Source of the DNA: an uncultured Agrobacterium sp.
GTDB taxonomy: Bacteria > Pseudomonadota > Alphaproteobacteria > Rhizobiales > Rhizobiaceae
DNA length: 64,000 nt
Assembly (NCBI GenBank): GCA_913777615.1
Contig: CAJYTK010000015.1
Span: 32,697 to 96,696 of the forward strand
Direction: 5' to 3'
Shown here: piece after piece, positions 1-9,487 of the stretch
Position numbering within the stretch: the stretch's first letter is position 1
Layout: each line of letters begins with the position of its first letter
Translations under genes and position numbers: made by a program
The notes under the pieces: generated by a model
What the model was told of the DNA's origin: nothing
The model's input: the letters and a program-made list of their open reading frames with translations, nothing else
Databases searched by the model: none

Positions 1-580
1 CAAGGCGCTTCAGCGCATCTCTGCTTGTCACGGTTCCGGTCGGATTGGCGGGGCTTGCAAGGAGCACGCCCTTGAGCTTGCAGCCTGCCTTGGCCTCAGC
101 CCGTTCCAGGCTTGCTGGCGTTAACGTGTAACCCGTTTCCGCCGTGACCGGCACTTCAACCACGGTGAGACCAAGGGCTTTTAAGATGTTGCGATAAGCA
201 GGATAGCCAGGCCTGGCAATCGCCACTGCGTCCCCTGCATCAAACAGCGCAAGAAAAGCAAGATTGAACGCCGCGGACGATCCGGTCGTTACGGCGATAC
301 GGGCGGGATCGACAATGACCTGATGGCGCAAGCGGTAATGCGAGGAGATCGCCTCACGCAATTCCCGCAATCCAAGAGCATCGGTGTAACCGATCCTGCC
401 ATGTTTGAGAGCAGCCTCGGCAGCCTCCAACGAAGCCTTCGGCGCAGGATGGGAAGGTTGCCCAACTGCCATGGAAATGACGGGACGCCCCGCCTGTCTG
501 CGCCGATTGGCCTCCGCTAGAATATCCATGGCGTGAAAGGGCTCGACGGCGCTTCGCTTGGACAGTGTGATCAAAGGCAT
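1..580 (-). CDS. Pyridoxal-phosphate aminotransferase, fold type I (5' part only)
   Basis: The gene runs off the left edge, so only the first 193 codons are visible. The protein begins MPLITLSKRSAVEPFHAMD and shows the class I/II aminotransferase pattern: a GQPSHPAP segment near residue 40, TTGSSAAF near residue 98 (cofactor phosphate region), ARPGYPAYRN near residue 121 and SPANPTG near residue 176, the Asn-Pro-x-Gly signature that contacts the substrate carboxylate and cofactor. The lysine that binds PLP lies outside the window. Substrate cannot be told from this part. It is transcribed divergently from the DsbA-family gene; the 157 bp between the two starts must hold both promoters. Confidence 0.88.
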   Translation of the reverse strand, partial: MPLITLSKRSAVEPFHAMDILAEANRRRQAGRPVISMAVGQPSHPAPKASLEAAEAALKHGRIGYTDALGLRELREAISSHYRLRHQVIVDPARIAVTTGSSAAFNLAFLALFDAGDAVAIARPGYPAYRNILKALGLTVVEVPVTAETGYTLTPASLERAEAKAGCKLKGVLLASPANPTGTVTSRDALKRL

Positions 581-737
581 GGTCTTTCTATATGCTATGA
601 CGGAGATTTGCCGCATTGTTGCGCTCTTCACAATGACGCGAGAGCAACGCACGCAATTTATTTCCGGTATGGCAATTGAATTAAATTAGGGTAATTGCCT
701 GCAACATGAATCATCACAAAACCAAATGAGGACCGAA

Positions 738-1505
738 ATGGCACTTTCCATCCGATCAGCCGCATTCGCCTGTGTCACGGCCCTCTCCACGTTCGGCGCG
801 AGCCTTCCAGCTCATGCGCTGGATGCCGACCAGAAAAAAGAAATCGGTGCCTTCATCAAGGAATATCTGATCGAAAATCCAGAAGTCATGCTGGAGGTTC
901 AGGATGCGCTGGAGAAGAAACAATATGCGGCACGCAATGCAAAAGCGGCGGAGGCCGTGACCGACAACACCAAAGCCATCTTCGATTCGAAATACGATCT
1001 CGCGATCGGAAATCCCAACGGCGACGTGACCCTGGTCGAATTCTTCGATTACAATTGCGGTTACTGCAAACGCGCCATGGCGGATATGGACAAGATCCTC
1101 AAAGAGGACAAAAACGTTCGTGTCGTGTTGAAGGAGTTCCCGATCCTTGGACCGGAGTCGGTTGAGGCACACAAGGTGTCCAACGCGGTTAAACTCCTCG
1201 CACCGAAGAAGTATCCGGAATTCCAACGCACGCTTCTCGGCGGCCGCAGTCGCGCCAATGAAGCGAAAGCGATCGAAGTGGCGACCTCGCTTGGCCTCAA
1301 AGAAGCCGATATCCGCAAATCCATGGCGGAGAATCCGAATGATGCACAGGTCCAGGAAGCCTATACGCTTGCCACGAATCTCGGCATTTCCGGCACGCCT
1401 TCCTATGTCATCGGCAACGAGGCCGTGTTTGGTGCAGTCGGCGCCGAACCTTTGAAGGAAAAGATTGCCAATATGCGCAATTGCGGCAAGGCAAGCTGCT
1501 CCTAA
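738..1505 (+). CDS. DsbA-family periplasmic thiol oxidoreductase (ScsC/Com1-like)
   Basis: A 255-residue exported thioredoxin-fold protein. Residues 1-27 form a signal peptide ending in PAHA. A helical charged segment (about residues 32-70) resembles the N-terminal oligomerisation region of ScsC/Com1-type proteins. The thioredoxin domain follows, with active site Cys107-Gly-Tyr-Cys110 and a cis-proline segment SGTPSYV. A second cysteine pair sits at the extreme C terminus (NCGKASC). By family it should form, isomerise or reduce disulfides in the periplasm. An in-frame ATG lies 12 bases upstream at 726, but the purine-rich GAGGA at 728-732 is well spaced for the ATG at 738, so I chose the latter. 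Confidence 0.9.
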   Translation: MALSIRSAAFACVTALSTFGASLPAHALDADQKKEIGAFIKEYLIENPEVMLEVQDALEKKQYAARNAKAAEAVTDNTKAIFDSKYDLAIGNPNGDVTLVEFFDYNCGYCKRAMADMDKILKEDKNVRVVLKEFPILGPESVEAHKVSNAVKLLAPKKYPEFQRTLLGGRSRANEAKAIEVATSLGLKEADIRKSMAENPNDAQVQEAYTLATNLGISGTPSYVIGNEAVFGAVGAEPLKEKIANMRNCGKASCS

Positions 1506-1651
1506 GTTGGAAGATATCACAGTCACGACGCCCAAAAAGCTGCTGAATAACTGCGGCTTAACCCACTCCATGCGCTCTTTCGAAGCTCCGGGGGCTTTTC
1601 CTCGTCAGTCGCGCAGTCTATAGGTGTCGCTGATTTTTGACGGAACAGCGA

Positions 1652-2089
1652 ATGAGCAACACGATCTTCGTCCTGAACGGCCCCAATCTCAATATGTTGG
1701 GAAAGCGGGAGCCGGGCATCTACGGCGGCAAGACGCTGAAGGATATCGAGAACGACTGCATGGCGGCAGGTGAAGGGCTTGGCTTTAGCGTCGAGTGCCA
1801 TCAGTCCAATCATGAAGGCGTTCTCGTGGACCTATTGCACGAGGCGGGCGAACGCGCTGCAGGTGTCGTCATCAATCCGGGTGCGTATGGCCATACATCC
1901 ATCGCTCTGCATGATGCCATTCGCGCCATTTCCGTTCCCGTTGTGGAAGTTCACATTTCCAACATCCACGCCCGCGAAGAATTCCGCCACAAATCGATGA
2001 TAGCGCCCGCTGCAAAAGGCATGGTCTGCGGCTTCGGGCCATATGGCTACATCATGGCGCTCAACGCCTTGAAGAACATCACGGCATAA
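1652..2089 (+). CDS. aroQ: Type II 3-dehydroquinate dehydratase
   Basis: A 145-residue protein, the usual size for the small dodecameric type II enzyme that dehydrates 3-dehydroquinate to 3-dehydroshikimate in the shikimate pathway. Family motifs are visible: NGPNLNMLGKREPGIYG at the N terminus (containing the catalytic Tyr and Arg), INPGAYGHTS in the middle (Asn and His in substrate binding) and VEVHISNIHAREEFRHKS (catalytic His and a substrate-binding Arg). A TTG at 1637 is in frame, but the ATG at 1652 matches the family start. It lies 27 bp before accB, a common arrangement in alphaproteobacteria. Confidence 0.96.
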   Translation: MSNTIFVLNGPNLNMLGKREPGIYGGKTLKDIENDCMAAGEGLGFSVECHQSNHEGVLVDLLHEAGERAAGVVINPGAYGHTSIALHDAIRAISVPVVEVHISNIHAREEFRHKSMIAPAAKGMVCGFGPYGYIMALNALKNITA

Positions 2090-2116
2090 AAAGAAACAAT
2101 CAGAATAGGGTTTGTC

Positions 2117-2599
2117 ATGTCTGAAAAGAAAAACGGTATCGACAAGGAACTGATCCGCGACCTCGCGAACATTCTCAACGACACCGATCTTTCCGAGATC
2201 GAAGTCGAGCAGGACGACCTGCGTATCCGCGTTTCGCGCTCCGCACCGCCTGCAACCGTTTATGCCGCGGCTCCCCAGTATGCCCCTGCACCTGCCGCAG
2301 CGCCTGCGGCACCCGCAGCAGCGCCTGCCGCGTCCGCCGCACCGGCTGCTCCGGCACGCAACCCGGCAAACACCGTCACCTCCCCGATGGTCGGCACGGT
2401 CTATCTGTCTCCAGCACCTGGTGCCCGCGCCTTCGTCGAAGTCGGCGCAACCGTCAAGGAAGGCCAGACCATTCTCATCGTCGAAGCCATGAAGACCATG
2501 AACCAGATCCCGGCCCCCAAGTCCGGAAAGGTGACGGAAATCATCGTCAATGACGCGCAGCCCGTGGAGTATGGTGAAGCCCTCGTGGTCATCGAATAA
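2117..2599 (+). CDS. accB: Biotin carboxyl carrier protein of acetyl-CoA carboxylase
   Basis: A 160-residue carrier that moves carboxyl groups between biotin carboxylase (AccC) and the carboxyltransferase (AccA/AccD) in the first step of fatty-acid synthesis. The N-terminal half (1-43) mediates subunit contact. Residues 44-82 are a flexible Ala/Pro-rich linker. Residues 85-160 form the biotinyl domain, with the biotin-accepting lysine Lys126 in EAMKTMNQI. It is followed after 10 bp by accC. The ligase that would load it (birA) is also in this window, at 46879-47649. Confidence 0.97.
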   Translation: MSEKKNGIDKELIRDLANILNDTDLSEIEVEQDDLRIRVSRSAPPATVYAAAPQYAPAPAAAPAAPAAAPAASAAPAAPARNPANTVTSPMVGTVYLSPAPGARAFVEVGATVKEGQTILIVEAMKTMNQIPAPKSGKVTEIIVNDAQPVEYGEALVVIE

Positions 2600-2609
2600 G
2601 GCGGCTCCC

Positions 2610-3953
2610 ATGGTATCCAAGATCCTCATTGCCAATCGCGGCGAAATCGCCCTTCGCGTGCTTCGCGCCGCCAAGGAACTCGGTATTCCGACGGTTGCCG
2701 TTCACTCCACGGCTGACGCGGATGCCATGCATGTGCGCCTCGCCGACGAGAGCGTGTGCATCGGCCCACCGCCGTCGCGTGACAGCTACCTCAACATTCA
2801 TCAGATTGTTGCAGCCTGCGAAATCACCGGCGCGGACGCGGTTCATCCCGGCTACGGCTTTCTTTCGGAAAATGCCAAGTTTGCCGATATTCTCGACGCC
2901 CACGGCATCACCTTCATCGGACCGACTGCCGATCATATCCGCATCATGGGTGACAAGATCACCGCCAAGCAGACGGCGCAGGAACTCGGCATTCCTGTCG
3001 TTCCCGGTTCCGATGGCGAAGTAAAGCCTGAAAACGCGATGGAAATCGCGCGTTCAATCGGCTTTCCTGTCCTGATCAAAGCCACGGCAGGTGGTGGCGG
3101 CCGCGGTATGAAAGTTGCCAAGACCGAAGCCGATCTGGACGAAGCCGTTTCCACAGCCCGTTCCGAAGCACTTGCCGCTTTCGGTAACGACGCCGTCTAT
3201 ATGGAAAAATACCTCGGAAAACCGCGCCATATCGAGGTTCAGGTTTTCGGTGATGGCGAAGGCAATGCCGTCCATCTTGGCGAGCGCGATTGCTCGCTGC
3301 AGCGTCGCCACCAGAAGGTTCTTGAAGAAGCCAACTCCCCTGCTCTCACCGTTGAGCAACGTATGGAGATCGGCGAAATTTGTGCAAGCGCCATGCGCAA
3401 GCTCAAATATCGTGGTGCCGGCACCATCGAGTTCCTCTATGAAAACGGAGAGTTCTATTTCATCGAAATGAACACCCGTCTTCAGGTGGAGCATCCGGTC
3501 ACGGAAGCGATCACAGGAATGGACCTCGTGCAGGAACAGATCAGAGTCGCCTCCGGCCGAGGTCTTTCGGTTACGCAGGCCGATATCGAATTCCATGGTC
3601 ACGCCATCGAATGCCGCATCAATGCCGAAGATCCACGGACTTTCGTGCCTTCGCCCGGGACGCTCACTTACTTCCACACACCCGGCGGTCTGGGGGTGCG
3701 CGTGGATTCGGGTGCCTATCAAGGCTACAAGATCCCGCCTTACTACGACAGCATGATCGGCAAGCTGATCGTCCATGGTCGCGACCGTGACGAATGCATT
3801 CGCCGCCTGCGCCGTGCGCTCGACGAATTCGTCGTCGATGGCATCAAGACGACGCTTCCGCTGTTCCAGGACCTGCTTCAGAACGAAGATATCCTGAACG
3901 GTAATTATGACATCCACTGGCTGGAAAAATATCTGGCCGGCGACGCGCACTAA
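2610..3953 (+). CDS. accC: Biotin carboxylase subunit of acetyl-CoA carboxylase
   Basis: A 447-residue ATP-grasp enzyme that carboxylates the biotin on AccB using ATP and bicarbonate. Visible features are the N-terminal fold [26 protein letters not shown] at 79-88, the glycine-rich nucleotide loop GGGGRGMK at 161-168, and the catalytic segment [14 protein letters not shown] near residue 290 with metal-binding Glu and Asn and the conserved Arg. Length matches the family (about 447-450). An upstream in-frame ATG at 2550 lies inside accB; the ATG at 2610 gives the conserved N terminus. Its stop is 3 bp from the aat start. Confidence 0.98.
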   Translation: MVSKILIANRGEIALRVLRAAKELGIPTVAVHSTADADAMHVRLADESVCIGPPPSRDSYLNIHQIVAACEITGADAVHPGYGFLSENAKFADILDAHGITFIGPTADHIRIMGDKITAKQTAQELGIPVVPGSDGEVKPENAMEIARSIGFPVLIKATAGGGGRGMKVAKTEADLDEAVSTARSEALAAFGNDAVYMEKYLGKPRHIEVQVFGDGEGNAVHLGERDCSLQRRHQKVLEEANSPALTVEQRMEIGEICASAMRKLKYRGAGTIEFLYENGEFYFIEMNTRLQVEHPVTEAITGMDLVQEQIRVASGRGLSVTQADIEFHGHAIECRINAEDPRTFVPSPGTLTYFHTPGGLGVRVDSGAYQGYKIPPYYDSMIGKLIVHGRDRDECIRRLRRALDEFVVDGIKTTLPLFQDLLQNEDILNGNYDIHWLEKYLAGDAH

Positions 3954-3956
3954 GGA

Positions 3957-4568
3957 ATGGGTCGGCGCAGCAGAGATCGCGATATCACCGTCGATATGCT
4001 GCTGCGCGCCTATTCCATCGGCCTGTTCCCGATGGCCGAAGCGGCTGACGACCCGGAGTTGTTCTGGGTCGAGCCGGACCTCAGGGGCATCATCCCGCTC
4101 GATAATTTTCACATCTCCAAAAGTCTTGCCAAAGCCATTCGGAAAAGGCCGTTCGACATTCGCTTCGATACGGCCTTCGGTGCCGTGATGGCCGGATGCG
4201 CGGAAGAAGTACCGGATCGACCCAATACCTGGATCAATGAGACGATCCGAAAGCTCTATATTGAACTGCACGAGATTGGACACGCGCACAGTGTGGAAGC
4301 CTGGGATGGCGACACGCTGGTCGGTGGTCTTTATGGCGTGTCGCTCGGCGCTGCCTTCTTCGGCGAGAGCATGTTCTCCCGTCGCACCAACGCTTCAAAA
4401 ATCTGCCTGGTTCATCTGGTGGAGCGATTGCACAACAGTGGCTTCATCCTGCTCGACACGCAGTTCACAACGGACCACCTCAAAACCTTCGGCGCGATCG
4501 ACGTTCCAAAGGATGAATACTCAAAGATGCTGGACCGGGCAGTGAACCAGCCGGATTTGACATTTTAG
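3957..4568 (+). CDS. aat: Leucyl/phenylalanyl-tRNA--protein transferase
   Basis: A 203-residue enzyme of the N-degron pathway. It adds Leu or Phe from charged tRNA to proteins with an N-terminal Arg or Lys, marking them for ClpS/ClpAP degradation. Family landmarks are [12 protein letters not shown] near residue 18, [14 protein letters not shown] near residue 35, [32 protein letters not shown] in the middle, and [15 protein letters not shown] near the C terminus. The ribosome-binding purines (AAGGA) overlap the accC stop codon, so translation is probably coupled to accBC. It ends convergently with the DUF2155 gene. Confidence 0.96.
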   Translation: MGRRSRDRDITVDMLLRAYSIGLFPMAEAADDPELFWVEPDLRGIIPLDNFHISKSLAKAIRKRPFDIRFDTAFGAVMAGCAEEVPDRPNTWINETIRKLYIELHEIGHAHSVEAWDGDTLVGGLYGVSLGAAFFGESMFSRRTNASKICLVHLVERLHNSGFILLDTQFTTDHLKTFGAIDVPKDEYSKMLDRAVNQPDLTF

Positions 4569-4605
4569 GTTTTTGCGGATGAGTGACTTCTGACAAGTTC
4601 GTCGA

Positions 4606-5043
4606 TTACTTGCTCGCTGTCGATGGCGGCGGAACGTCCGAATCCTGTTTGCAACCGGTGAGCCAGACATCGTAGATCGGGTGTTCGACAGCGTTCAGGC
4701 CTGGGCTATCCGCAAACATCCAGCCGGTGAAGATGCGGCGGATTTTTCTGTCGAGGGTGATTTCATCCACTTCGACGAAAGAATCGATTTTCTGCGCTTC
4801 GGTATCATCGCGGGAGTAGCAGACCTTCGGCGTGACCTGCAGTGCGCCGAACTGAACCGTTTCGTCGATGTAGACGTCGAAAGAGGTAATGCGACCGGTG
4901 ATCTTGTCGATGCCGGAAAAGACCGCAACCTTGTTTTCGAGGCGGGCGGCAGACACCGGTGACACGAGACCCACTGCCGGAAGAAGCGCCAGAAGCGAAA
5001 CCGCCAGTGCACGCAAAGATAGATCCCGCGTGAATGTTCTCAT
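4606..5043 (-). CDS. DUF2155 domain exported protein
   Basis: A 145-residue protein of the DUF2155 family, function unknown. Residues 1-32 are a signal peptide (Arg-rich start, hydrophobic core, cleavage near SPVSA). The mature part contains KVAVFSGIDKITGRITSFDVYIDE and the aromatic IFTGWMFADSPGLNAVEHPIYDVWLTGC segment that marks the family, and it ends in a short Pro/Ser tail. The frame is open further upstream, but the ATG at 5043 starts the signal peptide. Together with the next gene it forms the DUF2155-NDUFA12 pair often found beside accBC-aat in alphaproteobacteria. Confidence 0.9.
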   Translation of the reverse strand: MRTFTRDLSLRALAVSLLALLPAVGLVSPVSAARLENKVAVFSGIDKITGRITSFDVYIDETVQFGALQVTPKVCYSRDDTEAQKIDSFVEVDEITLDRKIRRIFTGWMFADSPGLNAVEHPIYDVWLTGCKQDSDVPPPSTASK

Positions 5044-5183
5044 ATCAAACCGTCTCCAGAAAAGTGCCCGCTCATCAAAGCGCCCATCACGCCTAAAGAT
5101 CGAATGTGGCAAAAGCGGGTGGCGGCCATGATGAATGCCCGCCCCGTTTGCTCCTACATGCAAGGAGCACGAAGCGAAGTGAA

Positions 5184-5582
5184 TCAGCCGCCAGGCGTCC
5201 AGGCATCATAGTCGCCGGTGACGCGGGGGCGCTCACCAGGAACGGCCAGCGAGCCTTGAGGACGGTACGCCTGGGCAGAACCCGTCAGGTTCGGCTGATG
5301 CTGCTTCTGCCAGTCGCGTGCGACATAGCTTTCCTTGCTCGGCGGCGTGTCGGTGCGATAATGCATCCAGCCGTGCCAGCCGGGCGGAATTGCAGACGCT
5401 TCAGCGTAACCGTTGTAAATCACCCAACGACGCGGCATGCCCCAGGAGGTGGTGCCACCTTCGTAGTAGGTGTTGCCAAACTCATCCTGCCCCACCTTCT
5501 TTCCGAAGCGCCATGTATGGAAGCGCGTTCCGATCGTCTGGCCGTTCCACCAGGTGAAGATTTGCAGCAGAAGAGTCTTCAT
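5184..5582 (-). CDS. NADH:ubiquinone oxidoreductase accessory subunit NDUFA12-like
   Basis: A 132-residue protein similar to mitochondrial complex I subunit NDUFA12 (B17.2), one of the accessory subunits shared by alphaproteobacterial and mitochondrial complex I. It shows TWWNGQTIGTRFHTWRFG, GQDEFGNTYYEG, RRWVIYNG and PPGWHGWMHYRTDTPP, the conserved core. The C terminus is Gly/Pro-rich. GAGGAA lies 7 bp before the ATG at 5582 and decides the start. Its core partners are the nuo genes at 47646-63118, about 42 kb away in this window. Confidence 0.93.
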   Translation of the reverse strand: MKTLLLQIFTWWNGQTIGTRFHTWRFGKKVGQDEFGNTYYEGGTTSWGMPRRWVIYNGYAEASAIPPGWHGWMHYRTDTPPSKESYVARDWQKQHQPNLTGSAQAYRPQGSLAVPGERPRVTGDYDAWTPGG

Positions 5583-5687
5583 TATCCGTTCCTCGGGCTT
5601 TTCACATGCGTCGCTTTCGCACTCGCACGGCCACAAGCTTATGACGTTCTCACCAACGATTGTCCAGCTTTTCCAACGTGCCGGCGA

Positions 5688-6149
5688 TTATTTAAGCTTC
5701 AGCCGGAAGCCGAAATGGCGCTTCTCGAAACCAAGCCTCTCGTAGAAGCGATGAGCATCGGTGCGCGCCATGTTGGAGGTGAGCTGGACCCCAGCGAGGC
5801 CAAGCTTTTCAGCCTCAGCGATGCAGTACCGGATCATCGTCGCACCGATACCTCTGCCTCGCATATCCTCCCTGGTCTGCACACCTTCGACGACCATCCA
5901 TACGGCGCCGCGCCCGGCAAGCTTGGTGAGAACCACGGTCTGGAACGTACCGATCACTCGGTCTTCAAACTCAGCGACGTACAACTTCTCAAGCGGTGAC
6001 ATGGCGATCGCCCTGAAAGCCCTGAGATAATCGGGCATGGCCACGTCATCGGTCGTATCACCGTGCCCACCCACATCGTCAGCGGCGAACATCGCAGCAA
6101 TTGCTGCAACGTCCTCTTCGCGCGCTTCACGAATGATCAGACCGTCCAT
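5688..6149 (-). CDS. GNAT family N-acetyltransferase
   Basis: A 153-residue single-domain acetyltransferase. Motif A, which binds the acetyl-CoA pyrophosphate, reads VEGVQTREDMRGRGIGATMI (R-x-x-G-x-G), and motif B lies in DAHRFYERLGFEKR. Substrate unknown. Its stop lies 105 bp from the NDUFA12 start and its own start is only 6 bp past the stop of the next GNAT gene, so the two are probably co-transcribed. Confidence 0.9.
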   Translation of the reverse strand: MDGLIIREAREEDVAAIAAMFAADDVGGHGDTTDDVAMPDYLRAFRAIAMSPLEKLYVAEFEDRVIGTFQTVVLTKLAGRGAVWMVVEGVQTREDMRGRGIGATMIRYCIAEAEKLGLAGVQLTSNMARTDAHRFYERLGFEKRHFGFRLKLK

Positions 6150-6155
6150 TGTGTT

Positions 6156-6656
6156 TTACCGCCTCAGGCTCTTCTCCATTACAATTCCGGGCATCCCCTC
6201 TACGCCAGCCATGCGCTCGATTCGATCTACCTCGGAAAAGCCTACGCCTTCATAGAAGGCAATTGCGACAGTATTTTTAGGTTCGACCTCAAGGCGCATG
6301 ATTTCCGCGTCGGGAAAACAGGTTTCCAGTTCGGCGAAGAGATCCCGACCCACCCCCTGACGCTGGAACTGCGGATCGACATAAAGCTGATAGAGCAACG
6401 CGGTTTTAGCCATGCTGGTGGACATGACGGCATAGGCCATGCCGCCTATACGCTTTCCATCGTCTGCCACCAAAAACTCGCCGCCCTTTTTCTCCACGCG
6501 CTCTTTCAAGGCCGCTGGCGTGTGCCACAGAGCAATCATGTCGTTGACCTTGTCCGTGCCGTAGATTGGATCGTAGGTCGCGTGCCAGGTCTTCATCAGC
6601 AAAGACCGGACTGGCTCGATATCGCGCTCGCTTGCGGTGCGAATGAAGAACACCAT
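6156..6656 (-). CDS. GNAT family N-acetyltransferase
   Basis: A 166-residue acetyltransferase with the acetyl-CoA site QLYVDPQFQRQGVGRDLFAE and the C-terminal NTVAIAFYEGVGFSEVDR. Substrate unknown. The frame is open to an ATG at 6707, but that extension would read through the stem of an intrinsic terminator. The ATG at 6656 has GGGAG at a proper distance, so I chose it. The gatB terminator therefore ends only about 15 bases before this start (see findings). Confidence 0.88.
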   Translation of the reverse strand: MVFFIRTASERDIEPVRSLLMKTWHATYDPIYGTDKVNDMIALWHTPAALKERVEKKGGEFLVADDGKRIGGMAYAVMSTSMAKTALLYQLYVDPQFQRQGVGRDLFAELETCFPDAEIMRLEVEPKNTVAIAFYEGVGFSEVDRIERMAGVEGMPGIVMEKSLRR

Positions 6657-6670
6657 TGTGACTCCCATCA

Positions 6671-6698
6671 AAAAAGAAAAGCCGGGAGCGATCCCGGC
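6671..6698 (-). terminator. Intrinsic terminator after gatB
   Basis: On the minus strand, a 7 bp perfect stem (GCCGGGA with TCCCGGC, 6681-6698) closes a four-base loop. It is followed by TTTTCTTTTTT. It lies 92 bp after the gatB stop and directly before the ribosome site of the GNAT gene at 6656. Confidence 0.8.
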
Positions 6699-6790
6699 GT
6701 TGCTCATGTTATCTCGACGTCAACCTCGATTGAGATCGGAGCGACGGAGGAGACTGTCTTCCGCCTCTTTCATTGAAAAGCGATGACACT

Positions 6791-8293
6791 TTATTCCTCG
6801 ATGCCGAGCTTGGCCTTGACCAATTCCTGTACGGCCTGCGGGTTGGCCTTGCCGCCGGTTGCCTTCATCACCTGGCCAACGAACCAGCCAGCAAGCGTTG
6901 GCTTTGCCTTGACCTTTTCCACCTGATCCGGGTTTGCAGCGATGATCTCGTCCACCGCCTTTTCGATGGCGCCCGTATCGGTCACCTGCTTCATACCGCG
7001 GCTTTCGACGATGTCTGCCGGGTTGCCGCCTTCGTTCCAGACGATTTCGAACAGATCCTTGGCAATCTTGCCAGAGATGGTGTTCGCTTTGATGAGGTCG
7101 ATGATCCCGCCGAGTTGGTCCGGCGTAACGGGCGTTTCCTCGATGGACTTGCTGGACTTGTTTAGCGCACCAAGGAGATCGTTGATGACCCAGTTGGCGG
7201 CAGCCTTCGGGTCGCGGCCCGCCGCGACGGCCTCATAGTAATCCGCAATGGCCTTCTCCGAAACGAGGATGGAGGCGTCATAGACGGAAAGGCCGAGTTC
7301 AGCCACGAAACGTGCCTTCTTGTCGTCGGGCAGTTCCGGCAGACCGACCTTCAGGCTTTCCACGAAGGCATCGTCGAATTCTAGCGGCAGCAGATCGGGA
7401 TCGGGGAAGTAGCGATAGTCATGGGCGTCTTCCTTGGAGCGCATGGAGCGCGTTTCGCCCTTGCCCGGATCGAAGAGACGGGTTTCCTGGTCAATTGCGC
7501 CACCATCTTCCAGAATGGCGATCTGGCGGCGGGCTTCATATTCGATGGCCTGGCCGACGAAGCGGATGGAGTTGACGTTCTTGATTTCGCAACGCGTGCC
7601 GAAACCTTCGCCGGGGCGGCGCACCGATACGTTAACGTCAGCGCGCATGGAGCCTTCATCCATGTTGCCATCACAGGTACCGAGATAGCGAACGATGGAG
7701 CGCAGCTTGGTCAGATAGGCTTTCGCCTCATCGGAAGAGCGCATGTCCGGCTTCGAGACGATTTCCATCAGGGCAACGCCTGAACGGTTCAGATCGACTA
7801 AGGACATCGTCGGATGCTGGTCGTGCATCGACTTGCCGGCGTCCTGTTCCAGATGCAGACGCTCAATGCCGATTTCGATATCCTCAAAATTGCCCTGACG
7901 GTCAGGCCCGAGCGAAATTGTAATTGTACCCTCACCGACGATCGGATCCTTGAACTGCGAGATCTGATAACCCTGAGGCAGGTCGGGATAGAAGTAGTTC
8001 TTGCGATCGAAGATGGAGCGGTTGTTGATCTTGGCTTTCAGCCCGAGACCGGTACGTACCGCCTGCGCCACGCACTCTTCATTGATGACGGGCAACATGC
8101 CCGGCATGGCCGCGTCGACCAGAGACACGTTGGAATTGGGCGCATTGCCGAAGGTCGTGGAAGCTCCCGAGAACAACTTCGAATTGGACAGGACCTGTGC
8201 GTGAACCTCCATGCCGATGACGATTTCCCAGTCGCCAGTGGCGCCGGGGATAAAACGCTTCGGGTCGGGTGTGCGAACGTCTACAAGGGTCAT
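6791..8293 (-). CDS. gatB: Asp-tRNA(Asn)/Glu-tRNA(Gln) amidotransferase subunit B
   Basis: A 500-residue subunit of GatCAB, which converts mischarged Glu-tRNA(Gln) and/or Asp-tRNA(Asn) to the amidated form. GatB phosphorylates the misacylated residue and binds the tRNA. The N-terminal signature [23 protein letters not shown] is present, followed by [23 protein letters not shown] and the C-terminal YqeY-like tRNA-binding domain ending KAKLGIEE. The ATG at 8293 was chosen over an in-frame ATG at 8413 because the family starts about 15 residues before [11 protein letters not shown]. It is separated from gatA/gatC by about 2.5 kb of other genes. Confidence 0.97.
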   Translation of the reverse strand: MTLVDVRTPDPKRFIPGATGDWEIVIGMEVHAQVLSNSKLFSGASTTFGNAPNSNVSLVDAAMPGMLPVINEECVAQAVRTGLGLKAKINNRSIFDRKNYFYPDLPQGYQISQFKDPIVGEGTITISLGPDRQGNFEDIEIGIERLHLEQDAGKSMHDQHPTMSLVDLNRSGVALMEIVSKPDMRSSDEAKAYLTKLRSIVRYLGTCDGNMDEGSMRADVNVSVRRPGEGFGTRCEIKNVNSIRFVGQAIEYEARRQIAILEDGGAIDQETRLFDPGKGETRSMRSKEDAHDYRYFPDPDLLPLEFDDAFVESLKVGLPELPDDKKARFVAELGLSVYDASILVSEKAIADYYEAVAAGRDPKAAANWVINDLLGALNKSSKSIEETPVTPDQLGGIIDLIKANTISGKIAKDLFEIVWNEGGNPADIVESRGMKQVTDTGAIEKAVDEIIAANPDQVEKVKAKPTLAGWFVGQVMKATGGKANPQAVQELVKAKLGIEE

Positions 8294-8402
8294 ATCAAGC
8301 TCATACGATACGGAATTTCTATTCGTGGTGAGGTAGAGCAAATGGCCCGGAGGTGCAAGACTTCTGAGGCGCATCGTGTCTGTTTGGATCAGAGAGGCGG
8401 TC

Positions 8403-8687
8403 ATGACATTCATCGTTATCGCGCTAATCGCCTATCTCGCACTCAACCTCATTGTCTTCATCGGCTTCTGGCAGGACAAGCGAGCTGCCAGAAAAGGCGA
8501 TCGGCGCATTCGTGAACGCACGTTGCTCCTCCTGGCCTTGCTCGGTGGAAGTCTCGGAGCGGTGACAGCGCAACATCTCCTGCGGCACAAGACACGCAAA
8601 GAGCCGTTTCGCAGCCTGCTTATAGGCATTGTCATCGCTCAAGTCGGACTCGTCGCGTCGCTTATGTTTCTGACGCAACTGTTCTGA
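8403..8687 (+). CDS. DUF1294 family membrane protein
   Basis: A 94-residue membrane protein. A first hydrophobic segment (about residues 2-20), then the family motif [32 protein letters not shown], a basic loop [13 protein letters not shown], and a last hydrophobic segment. Members of DUF1294 are small inner-membrane proteins of unknown role. GAGAGG just before the ATG at 8403 fixes the start. The gene is divergent from gatB. Confidence 0.88.
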   Translation: MTFIVIALIAYLALNLIVFIGFWQDKRAARKGDRRIRERTLLLLALLGGSLGAVTAQHLLRHKTRKEPFRSLLIGIVIAQVGLVASLMFLTQLF

Positions 8688-8700
8688 TAGCGGCGCGCCA

Positions 8701-9210
8701 TCAGAATGAGGGGCCATATGTCATCAGCTCAACATCCTTCAGTTGCTTGCGAAGGCCGATGGTCTGCACTTCGCGATCGAGCTTGCGCGCATATTTCATC
8801 GACAGCCAGCTGACGCCGTAGGCATGCTTGCGAAAGAAGGAAATTGCTCTCTCATTATCAGCATGGCTTTCGAGCTTTATGGAGGGAAAGCCAGCCGCTA
8901 ACACCTGCTCCTCAACCGCTTTGAGTAGAGCGCCGCCAATCCCTTGTCCATGAAGGCGCGGATCAACCCAAAAATCCGAGATCATGTCACCAGAATTTTC
9001 CCTTGCCGACCAGCCGACAGCAATACCGTGTTTCTCCGCCACCAGGATACGGTGCCAAGACGACTCGGTGAAACCCGCAAAGGCTTCCTGGGCATTGGAT
9101 TCCAGAACTGCTGTCAGACCCAGCGCAGAGCTTGCCACCCGCCATGCCTCCAGACCGATGGCTGCGAGATGGGAGGCCTCCTGTTCCTGCGCATTGCGAA
9201 TGACGACCAA
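8701..9210 (-). CDS. GNAT family N-acetyltransferase
   Basis: A roughly 169-residue acetyltransferase. The acetyl-CoA motif is DFWVDPRLHGQGIGGALLKA and the C-terminal fold contains LESHADNERAISFFRKHAYGV. The start is uncertain. The frame is open to an ATG at 9324, but GGAGA at about 9219 is well placed for a TTG at 9210, giving VVIRNAQEQEASHL as the normal beginning of a GNAT domain. It is divergent from the YjhX-family gene. In E. coli the YjhX protein is paired with the GNAT-like YjhQ, so the neighbourhood may matter. Confidence 0.85.
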   Translation of the reverse strand: MVVIRNAQEQEASHLAAIGLEAWRVASSALGLTAVLESNAQEAFAGFTESSWHRILVAEKHGIAVGWSARENSGDMISDFWVDPRLHGQGIGGALLKAVEEQVLAAGFPSIKLESHADNERAISFFRKHAYGVSWLSMKYARKLDREVQTIGLRKQLKDVELMTYGPSF

Positions 9211-9487
9211 GTTCAATCTCCATAATGGCGAACGTGAAAAGCTTTGGCCGGTCCTTCCGGCCAGTTCGTCCACGGTAACAGGCTCCGCCTCTTCTTGACC
9301 GTAACGCGTTGAGCTTTTAAGCAAAAGATGTGATCTTTGGAGTTTTTATGTTCTCTCAATCGGAGTCCCGGTAAAGGCCCTGCCCGCAAGTGTCTTGCGC
9401 GCTGGGCCATACTGAAACCGAACCGGATGCCACTGGCAACCGGATTGTTTTCACGCGTCCATCTGGATGCAAGCCGGATTCCAAATC

